Shown here one piece after another: positions 33,289-41,801 of a stretch of 64,000 bases of DNA; position 1 is the stretch's first letter; the number at the start of each line of letters is the position of its first letter. A model generated the notes under the pieces. It was given only the letters and a program-made list of their open reading frames with translations, was not told the origin of the DNA and made no database searches. A program made the position numbers and the translations under genes. Source of the DNA: Micromonospora sp. CB01531 (GTDB lineage: Bacteria > Actinomycetota > Actinomycetes > Mycobacteriales > Micromonosporaceae); assembly GCF_001905095.1 (NCBI RefSeq), contig NZ_LWLS01000071.1:29771-93770 (forward strand). The letters are read 5' to 3'.

Positions 33289-33558
33289 TCACGGCAGCTC
33301 CTCGACCTGGCTGGGCGCCTGGGTCCGGATCACCCCGATGTCGCTGGTAATAGGCACGCGCGGGAACCGCTCGGCGACCCGGCGCAGGATCTCCTCCCGT
33401 CGGTGCGGGCTCTCCACCTCGCCGTAGAGCACCAGGCCCCGCTCCAGGCAGACCACGGTGATGCCCTGCTCGGCGATCGCCGGGTCCTCGGCCAACATGC
33501 GCTGGATCTCCGCCTCGACGTACTCGTCGGGCGGCGCGTCGCCGTGCTGCTCGGTCAC
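33289..33558 (-). CDS. BON-like domain protein
   Basis: 89 aa. A short hydrophilic N-terminus then an alpha/beta segment DEYVEAEIQRMLAEDP, ITVVCLERGLVLYGEVESPHRREEILRRVAERFP, which follows the BON pattern of strand-Gly-strand-helix. No membrane segment. GTG 33558 overlaps the upstream nucleotidyltransferase stop as GTGA, showing translational coupling. Function unknown; BON domains often bind lipids or other proteins. Confidence 0.75.
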   Translation of the reverse strand: MTEQHGDAPPDEYVEAEIQRMLAEDPAIAEQGITVVCLERGLVLYGEVESPHRREEILRRVAERFPRVPITSDIGVIRTQAPSQVEELP

Positions 33559-34139
33559 GGTGTCTCCCTTCCCTCGGTGGTGCCGCTCTCCGGCAGCACG
33601 TCCAGCCGGTCGAGCAGCACCAGGAACGCCTCGGCGTACGGCGAGTGCTGCGTCTCCTTCCGTACCCGTTCCCAGTCGATCTGTTCGCGCAGTGAGCGGG
33701 CCAGCGGCAGGGCCCGGGCGAAGTCGCAGTAGTGCTGGGAGAAGCTCAGCAGCTTGTGCACCATCAGCTGGGTGGCCGAGAGCACCGGCATGTGGATCGC
33801 GTCGACCGGCCGCACGATGGTGTCGGCGAAGGTCTCCTCGGTCACCGGAGTCTCGATCGGCCGGTGGATCAGATCCACCATCCGCCCCTCGTCGTAGACC
33901 TTGACGAGCCAGTCCTCGGGCGGCCGCTCGGCGGTGAAGCCGGCCTCGACCAGCGCCTCCAGGGCCCGGTCGACGTCCTGCTCCCGGATCAGGAAGTCCA
34001 CGTCGTGGTCGCTCGAGTGGCCGCCGTGGGCGTACACGGCGAAGCTGCCGCCGAGCGCGAAGGGGATCTCGGACTGCTTGAGCACGGCGGCGACCTTCTT
34101 GAGGGTGTGCACCAGGGTCTCGTCCCCGCGCTCGGCCAT
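33555..34139 (-). CDS. Nucleotidyltransferase-fold protein
   Basis: 194 aa. Seen: GGSFAVYAHGGHSSDHDVDFLI, matching the nucleotidyltransferase pattern G-G-S with the D-x-D metal motif (DHDVDF), then TQLMVHKLLSFSQHYCDFARALPLAR. Similar to families annotated as putative nucleotidyltransferases or abortive-infection AbiEii-like proteins. ATG 34139 follows GGGAG. First gene of an operon with the BON and metallophosphoesterase genes. Confidence 0.82.
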   Translation of the reverse strand: MAERGDETLVHTLKKVAAVLKQSEIPFALGGSFAVYAHGGHSSDHDVDFLIREQDVDRALEALVEAGFTAERPPEDWLVKVYDEGRMVDLIHRPIETPVTEETFADTIVRPVDAIHMPVLSATQLMVHKLLSFSQHYCDFARALPLARSLREQIDWERVRKETQHSPYAEAFLVLLDRLDVLPESGTTEGRETP

Positions 34140-34291
34140 CTGGTTCTCCCGTCGTCGTGGGTGGCGGTGGGAATGAAGTTGCGTACCCGGCGAACCGGTC
34201 GGCCACACCTGTTGCCGCAGTGGCGCGGACGGGGCGGGCCGGAACGGGACAAAGTGCCGGGGACGGGCACCGGTCCGCTAGCCTGGGGCAG

Positions 34292-35023
34292 GTGGCCAGG
34301 TCACTGCGGGGGCGGCGCGGCGGGGCCCGACTGCGCGCCGTCGCCCTGATCGGCATCGATGGCTCGGGCAAGACCACACAGGCCCACCGGCTCGCCGAGG
34401 CGCTCACCGCCGCCGGCCACGCCGCCACCTACCACCGCAACGCCGGCGGTCGTCGCTGGCTCGGCCGGCTCGCCCAACGGCTCGGCCGGCCGGACGCGCA
34501 ACGGCTGGTCGGCCGCGACGGGCTGCTCGCCGTCGAGTCCGTGCTCCGCTGGCTCGCCATCGCCCTCGCCCTGCTGAGCTGCCTGGTGACCGGTCGCACC
34601 GCGGTGATGGACCGCTGGTCCCCCTGCCAGTACGCCAGCATCCGGGCGCACGGGGGACAACGGTGGGAACGGCTGGCCCGGGCCGGCTACCGCATCTTCC
34701 CCGCGCCGCGGGTAACCATCCTGCTCAGCGTCGACCCGGCCGAGGCGTACCGGCGGATCGAGCGGCGCGGCACCGACCACGAGACCATGCGGTGGCTCAC
34801 CTCCGCCGCCACCGCCTACCGGACGCTGCCGGAATACCCCAGCTTCGTGGTGGTCGACGCGAACGGCACGCCGGACGAGGTGTCCCGCCGCATCCGCGCC
34901 CACCTCACCGAGTGGCTCCCGGGCGACCCGCCGTCGTCGACGGGCGGGCCGCCGGGTGGCACCCGCCCACCCTCCGGCGGGGCGGGCCGGGGTGACCCGC
35001 TGCCGGCTCAGGCCCGCCCGTAG
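34292..35023 (+). CDS. Thymidylate-kinase-like P-loop protein
   Basis: 243 aa. P-loop GIDGSGKTT near residues 22-30, a DR-x-like motif in VMDRWSPCQY, and SVDPAEAYRRIERRGTDHET, a lid region with the Arg residues of dTMP kinases. It lacks close fit to essential Tmk and has a Pro/Gly-rich tail, so it may be a paralogue using another nucleotide. GTG 34292 gives the expected N-terminus. Its 3' end overlaps the convergent SDR gene by 16 bp. Confidence 0.78.
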   Translation: MARSLRGRRGGARLRAVALIGIDGSGKTTQAHRLAEALTAAGHAATYHRNAGGRRWLGRLAQRLGRPDAQRLVGRDGLLAVESVLRWLAIALALLSCLVTGRTAVMDRWSPCQYASIRAHGGQRWERLARAGYRIFPAPRVTILLSVDPAEAYRRIERRGTDHETMRWLTSAATAYRTLPEYPSFVVVDANGTPDEVSRRIRAHLTEWLPGDPPSSTGGPPGGTRPPSGGAGRGDPLPAQARP

Positions 35024-35763
35024 ACCGGGATGCTCGCCCCGCTGGTCGGCGCGGACTCGTCGGAGGCGAGAAAGCGGATCACCGTGGCGATCTCGGCGGG
35101 CGGCACCCAGCGCCGGTGGTCGGCCTCCGGCTGGGCGGCCCGGTTGGCCGGGGTGTCGATCACGCTCGGCAGCACCGTGTTGCACCGCACCCCGCGCTGC
35201 CGGTATTCCACCGCCACCGCGTTGGCGAAGGCCAGCACCGCCGCCTTGGCCGTGGCGTAGCCGGCCGCGCCGGGGAAGGGCGCCACCGCGGCCCGTGCCG
35301 ACACGCAGACCACCGCGCCGCCGCCGGCCGCCACCAGGTGCGGCAGTGCCGCCTGGGTGACCAGGTACGTGGGGCGCAGGTTGATCCGCAGCATCCGGTC
35401 GAACTCCTCGACCGGGGTCTCGTGCACCAGCCCGCCGCTGGCGTACCCCCCGACCAGGTTGACCACCGCGCGCAGCGGCGCGCTCGGCTCCGCGGCCGCC
35501 ACCGCGACGGCCCGCGCCGCCCCGGCGGGTTCCAGCAGGTCCGCGCCGACGGCCTCCGCGACGGCTCCAGGGCGCGGCGCGGCGTCAGACGCGTCGAGCC
35601 GGAGTGGCCGCCGGACCTGGACCGGTCCGGATCCCGCCGACGCCGTCGGATCGCCCTCCCGTTCGGGTACGACCACCCGCCAGCCCGCCTTGAGGAAGGC
35701 CGCGGTGACCGCGCCGCCCAGTCCGCCCGTGCCCCCGGTCACCAGCACCGTGCGCTCCGCCAT
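35008..35763 (-). CDS. SDR-family oxidoreductase
   Basis: 251 aa classical short-chain dehydrogenase. NAD(P) motif TGGTGGLG (residues 9-16), NLVGG in place of NNAG, catalytic Ser in CVSARAA and YATAK with catalytic Tyr and Lys. The C-terminus (PTSGASIPVYGRA) is typical. Convergent with the thymidylate-kinase-like gene. Substrate unknown. Confidence 0.88.
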   Translation of the reverse strand: MAERTVLVTGGTGGLGGAVTAAFLKAGWRVVVPEREGDPTASAGSGPVQVRRPLRLDASDAAPRPGAVAEAVGADLLEPAGAARAVAVAAAEPSAPLRAVVNLVGGYASGGLVHETPVEEFDRMLRINLRPTYLVTQAALPHLVAAGGGAVVCVSARAAVAPFPGAAGYATAKAAVLAFANAVAVEYRQRGVRCNTVLPSVIDTPANRAAQPEADHRRWVPPAEIATVIRFLASDESAPTSGASIPVYGRA

Positions 35764-36028
35764 GGGCCCACGCTAGTCGCCCGCCGGGCGGGGCGGTGGT
35801 CGGGGGCGTTCCGGCGGGGGCGATGCCGACCGGGCCTCCGGAGCCGTCCGTCCGGCGGGCCGGTCCAAGCCGTCCGGTCGGCGTGACCTGCACGAAGGCC
35901 GGTCCGACGGTCGGTCGGCGTGGCCGACTCGACCGGAGCGGATGAGGCGGGCGGGCCGCGGGAATGGGACCCTTGCGGCGATGATCCGGCGCGGAAGGGG
36001 GTACTTTTCCCGATACGCGCGGTCATGG
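35764..36028. other. Divergent intergenic region between SDR and murR
   Basis: GC-rich with several partly complementary ccgtccg/cggccgg runs. I see no gene. The murR promoter lies at its right edge. Confidence 0.4.
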
Positions 36029-36057
36029 TTGACGGTCGCGCCTCATGAAAGTAAGTT
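36029..36057 (+). promoter_or_regulatory. murR promoter, leaderless
   Basis: TTGACG (36029-36034), a 17-bp spacer and TAAGTT (36052-36057). The expected transcription start, 7 nt after the -10 box, coincides with the GTG start codon at 36064. No ribosome site precedes that GTG. Confidence 0.65.
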
Positions 36058-36061
36058 TCAT
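36045..36061. promoter_or_regulatory. Candidate MurR/RpiR operator
   Basis: ATGAAAGTAAGTTTCAT has perfect 6-bp arms (ATGAAA/TTTCAT) around 5 bp and covers the -10 box of the murR promoter, consistent with autorepression. Confidence 0.65.
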
Positions 36062-36063
36062 CC

Positions 36064-36978
36064 GTGGCGAAGAGTCCGAAGATTTCTGCGAGTCACGAGC
36101 CCGGTGGACTGATCGTCCACATCAGCGGCCTGCTCCCGTCGCTGTCTCCGGCCGAGCAGCGGGTCGCCCGGCTGGTCGTCGCCGATCCGGCGGACGCCGC
36201 CCGGCGCACCATCACCGACCTCGCCACCGCCGCCGAGACCTCGGAGGCCACCGTCATCCGGTTCTGCCGGTCGGTGGGCATGGAAGGCTACCCCCAGCTG
36301 CGGATCCGGCTCGCCGCCGAGGCCGCCCGGCGGATCGAGCCGCCGGACGCCCGAGTGGTCGGCGGCGACATCCCGCCCGGCGCCGACCTGGCGCAGATCA
36401 TCGCGACCATCGCGTTCAACGACGCACGGGCCGTCGAGGAGACCGCCGAGCAGCTCGACCCGGCCGTCTGCGAGCAGGTGGTCGAGGCGATCGGTGCGGC
36501 CGGCCGGATCGACGTCTACGGTGCCGGCGCCAGCGGCTTCGTCGCCTCCGACTTCCAGCAGAAGCTGCACCGCATCGGCCGGACCGCCTTCTACTTCCCG
36601 GACGTGCACACCGCGTTGACCTCGGTGGCCCTGCTCGGCCGGGGCGACGTCGCGGTCGGCATCTCGCACACCGGCACCACATCGGACGTCATCGAGGTGC
36701 TGGAGCAGGCCCGGGCGCGGGGCGCCACCACGGTCGCGCTGACCAACTTCCCCCGCTCGCCGATCACCGAGGTGGCCGACTTCGTGCTCACCACAGCGGC
36801 CCGCGAGACAACCTACCGCTCCGGGGCGATGGCCAGCCGGCTCGCCCAGCTCACCGTGGTGGACTGCCTCTTCGTCGGAGTGGCCGCGCGCAACCGGGCT
36901 AGGGCGAAGAAGGCCCTGGAGGTGACCGCCGAGGCCGTCCAGTCGCATCGGGTGGGCGCCGGGCGGAGGCGGGGATGA
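36064..36978 (+). CDS. MurR/RpiR-family regulator of muropeptide recycling
   Basis: 304 aa. N-terminal RpiR helix-turn-helix (SPAEQRVARLVVADP, TSEATVIRFCRSVGMEGYPQLRIRLA) and a C-terminal SIS sugar-isomerase domain (IDVYGAGASGFVASDFQQKL, VGISHTGTTSDVIEVL). It overlaps murQ by 4 bp (ATGA), so it is predicted to sense N-acetylmuramic acid 6-phosphate and control the pair. GTG 36064 appears to be the first transcribed base. Confidence 0.92.
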   Translation: MAKSPKISASHEPGGLIVHISGLLPSLSPAEQRVARLVVADPADAARRTITDLATAAETSEATVIRFCRSVGMEGYPQLRIRLAAEAARRIEPPDARVVGGDIPPGADLAQIIATIAFNDARAVEETAEQLDPAVCEQVVEAIGAAGRIDVYGAGASGFVASDFQQKLHRIGRTAFYFPDVHTALTSVALLGRGDVAVGISHTGTTSDVIEVLEQARARGATTVALTNFPRSPITEVADFVLTTAARETTYRSGAMASRLAQLTVVDCLFVGVAARNRARAKKALEVTAEAVQSHRVGAGRRRG

Positions 36979-37922
36979 CGACCGGACGGGTGGAGCCGGG
37001 CAAGGTGACCGCGGTGCGGCCGGTGGTGCGGGTGGGGGCGCCCACCGAGCGGCGCAACCCGCACAGCGTCGACCTCGACCTGATGTCGACCCGGGAGGTG
37101 CTCACCGTCATCAACGAGGCGGACCGGCGGGTGCCGGGGGCGGTGGCGGCGGTCCTCGACGAGATCGCGGAGACCGTCGACCTGGCCGTGGCCGCGCTGC
37201 GCGGCGGGCACCGGGTGCACTACTTCGGCGCCGGCACCTCCGGCCGGCTCGGCGTGCTGGACGCCGCGGAGTTGGCCCCCACCTTCAACTCGCCGCGGCA
37301 CTGGTTCTGCGCCCATCTCGCCGGTGGCCCGGAGGCCATGTGGCGGGCCGTGGAGGACGCCGAGGACGACGAGCGCGCCGGCGCCGCCGACGCCACCGGC
37401 TGCGTACGCGCCGGCGACCTGGTGGTCGGGCTGGCCGCCAGCGGACGCACCCCATACGTACTGGGGGCGCTCGCCGCCGCCCGGGCACAGGGGGCCTCAA
37501 CCGTGCTGCTCTGCGCCAATCCGGAGGCCGACGCCGCCTCGTCGGTGGACGTCTTCATCGGGGTGGACACCGGACCCGAGGTGGTCACCGGGTCGACCCG
37601 GATGAAGGCGGGCACCGCGCAGAAGTTGGTGCTCAACACGTTCTCCACGGCCGTGATGGTGCGCCTCGGTCGGGTCTACTCGAACCTGATGATCGACATG
37701 GTCGCCACCAACGCCAAGCTGCGCGGCCGGATGATCTCGATCCTCATGGAGGCCACCGGCTGCGCGGAGGAGATCTGTCGGGTAGCGCTGCACGAGGCCG
37801 ACGGCGACCTCAAGACCGCCCTGGTCTCGCTGGTCTCCGGCGCGGAGGTCTCCGCCGCCCGGGCCGCCCTGGCCCGCTCCGCCGACCAGGTGCGCGGCGC
37901 GCTGGCCCTGCTCGCCTCCTGA
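36975..37922 (+). CDS. murQ: N-acetylmuramic acid 6-phosphate etherase
   Basis: 315 aa. Cleaves the lactyl ether of MurNAc-6-P to GlcNAc-6-P and D-lactate in cell-wall recycling. Seen: RNPHSVDLDLMSTREVL start, HYFGAGTSGRLGVLDAAELAPTFN (SIS domain and MurQ signature), GLAASGRTPYVLGAL and GSTRMKAGTAQKLVLN. Length and motifs fit the family. Translationally coupled to the RpiR regulator. Confidence 0.96.
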   Translation: MTTGRVEPGKVTAVRPVVRVGAPTERRNPHSVDLDLMSTREVLTVINEADRRVPGAVAAVLDEIAETVDLAVAALRGGHRVHYFGAGTSGRLGVLDAAELAPTFNSPRHWFCAHLAGGPEAMWRAVEDAEDDERAGAADATGCVRAGDLVVGLAASGRTPYVLGALAAARAQGASTVLLCANPEADAASSVDVFIGVDTGPEVVTGSTRMKAGTAQKLVLNTFSTAVMVRLGRVYSNLMIDMVATNAKLRGRMISILMEATGCAEEICRVALHEADGDLKTALVSLVSGAEVSAARAALARSADQVRGALALLAS

Positions 37923-38359
37923 CCCGCCCGGCGTCCCTTCACCCCGCCCACTCCCGGCTGCGACGCACGTCACGCCGTGGCCGGGACGGCTTCCGCGCTG
38001 CGGATTGTTCATCGAAGCGTGGGGTAATCCTGACCCGTGGCTGAACCGCCCGGTCCGCCGATGCGTATCTCGCAGTGACCAGGATCGCAATGCCGCGGTG
38101 ACGCGGGTCGCTGTGTTCTTGGAATTCGCAATGGTGCGATTTCCCGGGCGGCAACGATTCCGCTGCTCCGAGCGTCTTTTCATCGGGGCGTGCGCGAGCC
38201 ACCCGAGCAGGGGTCCTGACAGCAAACATGGACCGGGCTCTCAGCTACTACTCAGGCATTCGTGACAGTTTCGACTCACGGCATGGAATCCCCAACGCGT
38301 CTCAACTGTTGTGTAGGTGTCAGCACCTACGGGCACAGCAGAGGTTACGGGGAGGGCTG
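37923..38359. other. Intergenic region upstream of the sigma factor
   Basis: 437 bp without a convincing gene. A small perfect hairpin (GTAGGTG/CACCTAC, 38313-38330, loop TCAG) lies 20 bp upstream of the sigma-factor ribosome site, in what would be its 5' leader. No promoter could be assigned with confidence. Confidence 0.4.
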
Positions 38360-39361
38360 ATGAACGTGGGGATGGCAAGGAACCGGGCAACCGGCGCTAG
38401 CGAGGGGACCGTGGCAATCGTGGACAAGAACATCGGCATGCGTACCGACGAGGTCGCCGAGGAGCGGGACCTGGTCGGCGTCTACCTGCACGAGATCTCC
38501 CGGACGCCGCTGCTGGACGCCGCCAAGGAGGTCGACCTCTCCAAGGCGATCGAGGCCGGCCTCTACGCCGAGCATCTGCTCGGCGAGGACCGCGTCCCCG
38601 CCGGCGTCGAGCGGGAGGAGTTGGAGCGGCTGGTCGTCGAGGGTGAGCGCGCGAAGGACCTGTTCATCCGCGCCAACCTGCGACTGGTCGTGTCGATCGC
38701 CCGCCGGTACGTGCGGTCCGGCATGCCCATGCTGGACCTGATCCAGGAGGGCAACACCGGCCTGGTCCGGGCGGTCGAGAAGTTCGACTACGAGCGTGGC
38801 TACAAGTTCTCCACGTACGCGACGTGGTGGATCCGCCAGGCGATCAGCCGGGCCATCGCCCAGCAGGAGCGGACCGTCCGGCTGCCCGTGCACCTGGTCG
38901 AGGACGTCAACCGGATGCGGAACGTGACCCGCCAGCTCACCCGCGAGCTGGGCAGCGACCCGGAGCCGGAGCAGATCGCGGCGGCGCTCGGCGTCACCGT
39001 CGAGCGGGTCAACGAGCTGGTCCGCTGGTCGCAGGACACGGTGTCGCTGGACACCCCGGTCGGTGACGACGGCGACACCAACCTGGGTGACCTGGTCGCC
39101 GACAGCGACGCCCCGTCGCCGGAGGAAATCGTCCTCACCGGGCTGGAGCGGCAGCGCATCGAGGGTCTGCTCAACCACCTCGACGACCGGTCGGCCGGCA
39201 TCATGCGGGCCCGCTACGGCCTGGAGGACGGCCGGGAGCACTCGCTGACCGAGGTGGCGTCGCGGTTCTCGCTGTCCCGGGAGCGGATCCGCCAGCTGGA
39301 GATCCAGGCCCTCGGCCGGCTCCGTGAGCTGGCCCGGGCCGAGGGGCTGCAGGCAGCCTGA
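38360..39361 (+). CDS. Group 2 sigma-70 RNA polymerase sigma factor (HrdB/SigB-like)
   Basis: 333 aa. Region 1.2 (DLVGVYLHEISRTPLLDAAKEVDLSKAIEAG), region 2 (ANLRLVVSIARRY, GNTGLVRAVEKFDYERGYKFSTYATWWIRQAI), region 3 (LPVHLVEDVNRMR) and region 4 with helix-turn-helix (SLTEVASRFSLSRERIRQLE). The short N-terminus lacking region 1.1 suggests a non-essential alternative to the housekeeping factor. ATG 38360 follows GGGGAGGG. Ends at a strong terminator. Confidence 0.94.
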   Translation: MNVGMARNRATGASEGTVAIVDKNIGMRTDEVAEERDLVGVYLHEISRTPLLDAAKEVDLSKAIEAGLYAEHLLGEDRVPAGVEREELERLVVEGERAKDLFIRANLRLVVSIARRYVRSGMPMLDLIQEGNTGLVRAVEKFDYERGYKFSTYATWWIRQAISRAIAQQERTVRLPVHLVEDVNRMRNVTRQLTRELGSDPEPEQIAAALGVTVERVNELVRWSQDTVSLDTPVGDDGDTNLGDLVADSDAPSPEEIVLTGLERQRIEGLLNHLDDRSAGIMRARYGLEDGREHSLTEVASRFSLSRERIRQLEIQALGRLRELARAEGLQAA

Positions 39362-39380
39362 GCTGGTAGTAATGACAAGA

Positions 39381-39419
39381 CGAGCGGCCGGCGTCCGATA
39401 GGGGGACGCCGGCCGTTCG
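39381..39419. terminator. Bidirectional terminator after the sigma factor
   Basis: 16-bp arms (39381-39396 and 39404-39419) pair with one G-U and a 7-nt loop, between the convergent sigma-factor and NlpC/P60 genes. Confidence 0.8.
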
Positions 39420-39449
39420 CCGTCCGGGAGCCCGCGCGGGCTCTTGGGG

Positions 39450-40418
39450 TCAGCGCACCCGGCCGTAACCGGCGATGGACATGATGTTCATGTCCCGCTT
39501 GTTGACGTTGCGGCCGGCGCTGGGCGCGTCGATGATCTGACCGCCACCCACGTAGAGCGCCACGTGACCCAGGCCGGAGTAGAAGACCAGATCACCGGGC
39601 TTCAGCGAACTGCGGCTGATCCGTGCGGTGACGTTCCACTGCATCGCCGCGTTGTGCGGCAACGACTTGCCGGCCGCGCGCCACGCGGCCAGCGTGAGCC
39701 CGGAGCAGTCGTAGCCGCTGGGGCCGTCGGCCCCGTAGACGTACGGCTTGCCGACCGCTCCGTACGCGTAGCGCACCGCCACCCCGGCGGAGCCGGAGAC
39801 AGCCGGCGGACTGCCGGCGGAGCTGGCCGAGCCGGGTGCCTCGGTGGCCCGGCCGTACGCCTGCCGCCGCAGCTGGTAGAGGCGGTCCAGGTCGGCCTCG
39901 ATCTTCTTCTTGCCGGCCCTGAGCTGCCTCGCCTGAGCCGCCTCACGGGCGAGCGTGGCGTCGAGCCGGGTCTTCTGGTCGATCAGCCGGCGTTGGTCCG
40001 CGGTGAAGCCGGCGATGGTCTGCTGGCGCTGGCGGGTCAGCTGGTCCAGCGTGCCCAGCCGCTCCGGCAGCGTGGCCGAGCCGCTCGGCTCCAGCAGCGC
40101 CTGCGCGGTGCGCAGCCCGCCGGTCTTGTACGCGGTGACGGCGAGGATGCCCACGTCGGCGCGGCTGCGCTCGGCCTGCGCCTGCAACGGGCCGATCCTG
40201 GCCTGCAACGCGGCCGCGGCGGCCTGGTTGGCCTTGATGTCCTCGTTGAGCTTGTTGTAGGACTCGACGATTCGCTCCAGCTCAGTCGAGGACTTCTCGA
40301 TCTGCTTCGTCAGCTCGGCAGGGGTGGGCTCGGCCCGAGCCACCGACGCCGGGGCGATCAGCACGGCCGAGAGGCCGGCGACCACCAGCGAGCGGAGCAG
40401 GATCCGTAAGGACGACAA
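39450..40418 (-). CDS. Secreted NlpC/P60 peptidoglycan hydrolase with coiled coil (RipA-like)
   Basis: 322 aa. Signal peptide (about residues 1-32, ending VARA), then about 160 residues of coiled coil rich in Gln/Ala/Arg (LTKQIEKSSTELERIVESYNKL onward). An NlpC/P60 domain from about residue 210 carries catalytic Cys in YDCSGLTLAAW, His in LGHVALYVG and a third polar residue in IDAPSAG. Predicted D-Glu/mDAP endopeptidase for cell-wall remodelling. Start TTG 40418 is chosen: it has AGGAG 10 nt upstream and begins the signal peptide (MSSLRILLRSLVVAG). Confidence 0.9.
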   Translation of the reverse strand: MSSLRILLRSLVVAGLSAVLIAPASVARAEPTPAELTKQIEKSSTELERIVESYNKLNEDIKANQAAAAALQARIGPLQAQAERSRADVGILAVTAYKTGGLRTAQALLEPSGSATLPERLGTLDQLTRQRQQTIAGFTADQRRLIDQKTRLDATLAREAAQARQLRAGKKKIEADLDRLYQLRRQAYGRATEAPGSASSAGSPPAVSGSAGVAVRYAYGAVGKPYVYGADGPSGYDCSGLTLAAWRAAGKSLPHNAAMQWNVTARISRSSLKPGDLVFYSGLGHVALYVGGGQIIDAPSAGRNVNKRDMNIMSIAGYGRVR

Positions 40419-40918
40419 GAGCGGAAAGCTCCTCTCCCACGGTCGCCGGGAGCGTTTCGCGCCCCGGCGACACCGGCCCGGGGCCATCCAGGTGGATGGC
40501 GGTCGACCGGACCGGCCTGCCCAACCTAACCCGTGACGGGAGTGCCCGGCAGTTGAAGTAGGGGCGAATGTTGGCAAAGTGTCAGGAAGTGATGCTGGTG
40601 ATGGTGACGCTTTGTGCCCGTTTTGCGACCTGGACGTGGCGGCCGTCGCGCCCGATGGCCGCATCGTGAGGCTCGCCCCATTCGTCGTTCTCGGCGGATG
40701 TCGCCAGGCAACGGGTCGTGAAGTCACGACATAGCCCCAAATGGCTTCTGTTACCGGGCGGAATCTCCGCCGGGGCGGCCCCGGGGACCAGGAGAAACGC
40801 CGGGCCGGGGTGGCGCGCCCCCAACACAATGAAGCGCGGAGCCGGGAATCCTGTCAGCGGCATCGGCACTGGTCAGGGCTGGCGCGGAGAACCCGGCGCG
40901 CGACCCCTGGAGGACGCC
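40419..40918. other. Divergent intergenic region with leader hairpin for the NlpC/P60 gene
   Basis: Holds a strong inverted repeat at 40442-40471 (GTCGCCGGGAGCG against CGCCCCGGCGAC, loop TTTCG) just upstream of the NlpC/P60 ribosome site, and a weaker one at about 40572-40617 (AAAGTGTCA/TGACGCTTT). No c-di-AMP riboswitch consensus was recognised. No coding gene is supported. Confidence 0.45.
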
Positions 40919-41443
40919 GTGCAGAGCGATGGCTCCACCACCCGCCCGCCCCGGTCGCCGCAGGCGACCACCCCGACCCTGCTCTATGCCCGGCCGGGCA
41001 TCGTCGTCACCGCCGAACGCTTCACTGTCGGCCGCAACAGCTGGCGGGTCGCGGAACTGACCCAGCTCTGGACCACCCGCGGGCCGCACGACCGGCTGGC
41101 CCTCCGGGCGGTCGTGGTCACCGCCGCGCTGATCGGCGGGGTCGGGGTGCTGCTCGGCTTCACCGGCGGGCTGCAACGACTCACCGCGGCCGCGTACCTG
41201 GCGCTGGGCGCGGTGGGTCTGCTGCCGCTGGTGCTGATCCTGGTCGGCGACCGCTGGCGGCCCCCGGCGTACGAGCTGTGGGGGCTGCACCGGGGCGCCG
41301 AGGTGCTGCTGTTCAGCAGCGACGACGAGCGGCAGTTCGGCCAGGTCACCCGGGCCCTGAACCGGGCCCGGGAGGGGGTACGCCACGGTTCCGGCTGGGC
41401 GGACCCGCTGGCCTCCGCCGACCCGTGGCGGCCCAGCCGGTGA
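40919..41443 (+). CDS. DUF6232 family membrane protein
   Basis: 174 aa. N-terminal PH-like strand pattern (TLLYARPGIVVTAERFTVGRNSWRVAELTQLWTTRGPHD) followed by two membrane segments (about residues 70-90 and 98-116) and a second soluble segment (YELWGLHRGAEVLLFSSDDERQFGQVTRAL). GTG 40919 follows GGAGG. The family is conserved in actinobacteria and uncharacterised. Convergent with the DUF3817 gene, 1 bp apart. Confidence 0.82.
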   Translation: MQSDGSTTRPPRSPQATTPTLLYARPGIVVTAERFTVGRNSWRVAELTQLWTTRGPHDRLALRAVVVTAALIGGVGVLLGFTGGLQRLTAAAYLALGAVGLLPLVLILVGDRWRPPAYELWGLHRGAEVLLFSSDDERQFGQVTRALNRAREGVRHGSGWADPLASADPWRPSR

Positions 41444-41444
41444 C

Positions 41445-41801
41445 TCAGCCGGCGACCGGCTCCGGGGTGCGGGGCCGGTCGCCGGCCGACAGCCAGTGGC
41501 TCACCCGGCGCTCGGCGTAGAACGAGACGAACGGCACCGTGCCGGCGAGCATCACCAGCAGCATCCGCTTCAGCGGCCATTCGGCCCGGCGCGACAGGTC
41601 GAACGTCGCGGCCAGGTAGAGCATGTACAGCCAGCCGTGCGCGGTGCCGACCACGGCCACCACGGTCGGCTTGTCGAAGCCGTACTTCAGCGGCATGCCG
41701 ATCAGGACCAGCACCGCCAGCGCGACGCCCACGATCCAGGCGATCACGCGGTACCGGGTAAGCGCTCCGCCCACCGTCGTCCGTCCTTCCGAACCGGCCA
41801 T
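41445..41801 (-). CDS. DUF3817 family membrane protein
   Basis: 118 aa, three membrane segments. Seen: YRVIAWIVGVALAVLVLIGMPLKYGF, VGTAHGWLYMLYL and RMLLVMLAGTVPFVSFYAERRV, the usual DUF3817 landmarks. Its ATG overlaps the TGA of the upstream gene by one base. Function unknown. Confidence 0.88.
   Translation of the reverse strand: MAGSEGRTTVGGALTRYRVIAWIVGVALAVLVLIGMPLKYGFDKPTVVAVVGTAHGWLYMLYLAATFDLSRRAEWPLKRMLLVMLAGTVPFVSFYAERRVSHWLSAGDRPRTPEPVAG

Noticed and set aside
38005..38265. 86-codon frame upstream of the sigma factor
   Set aside because: No ribosome site and no recognisable pattern; lies in the presumed promoter and leader region.
40419..40720. c-di-AMP (ydaO-type) riboswitch upstream of the NlpC/P60 gene
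   Set aside because: Such riboswitches are known upstream of wall hydrolases in actinobacteria, but I could not find the conserved core elements here; only simple hairpins are seen.
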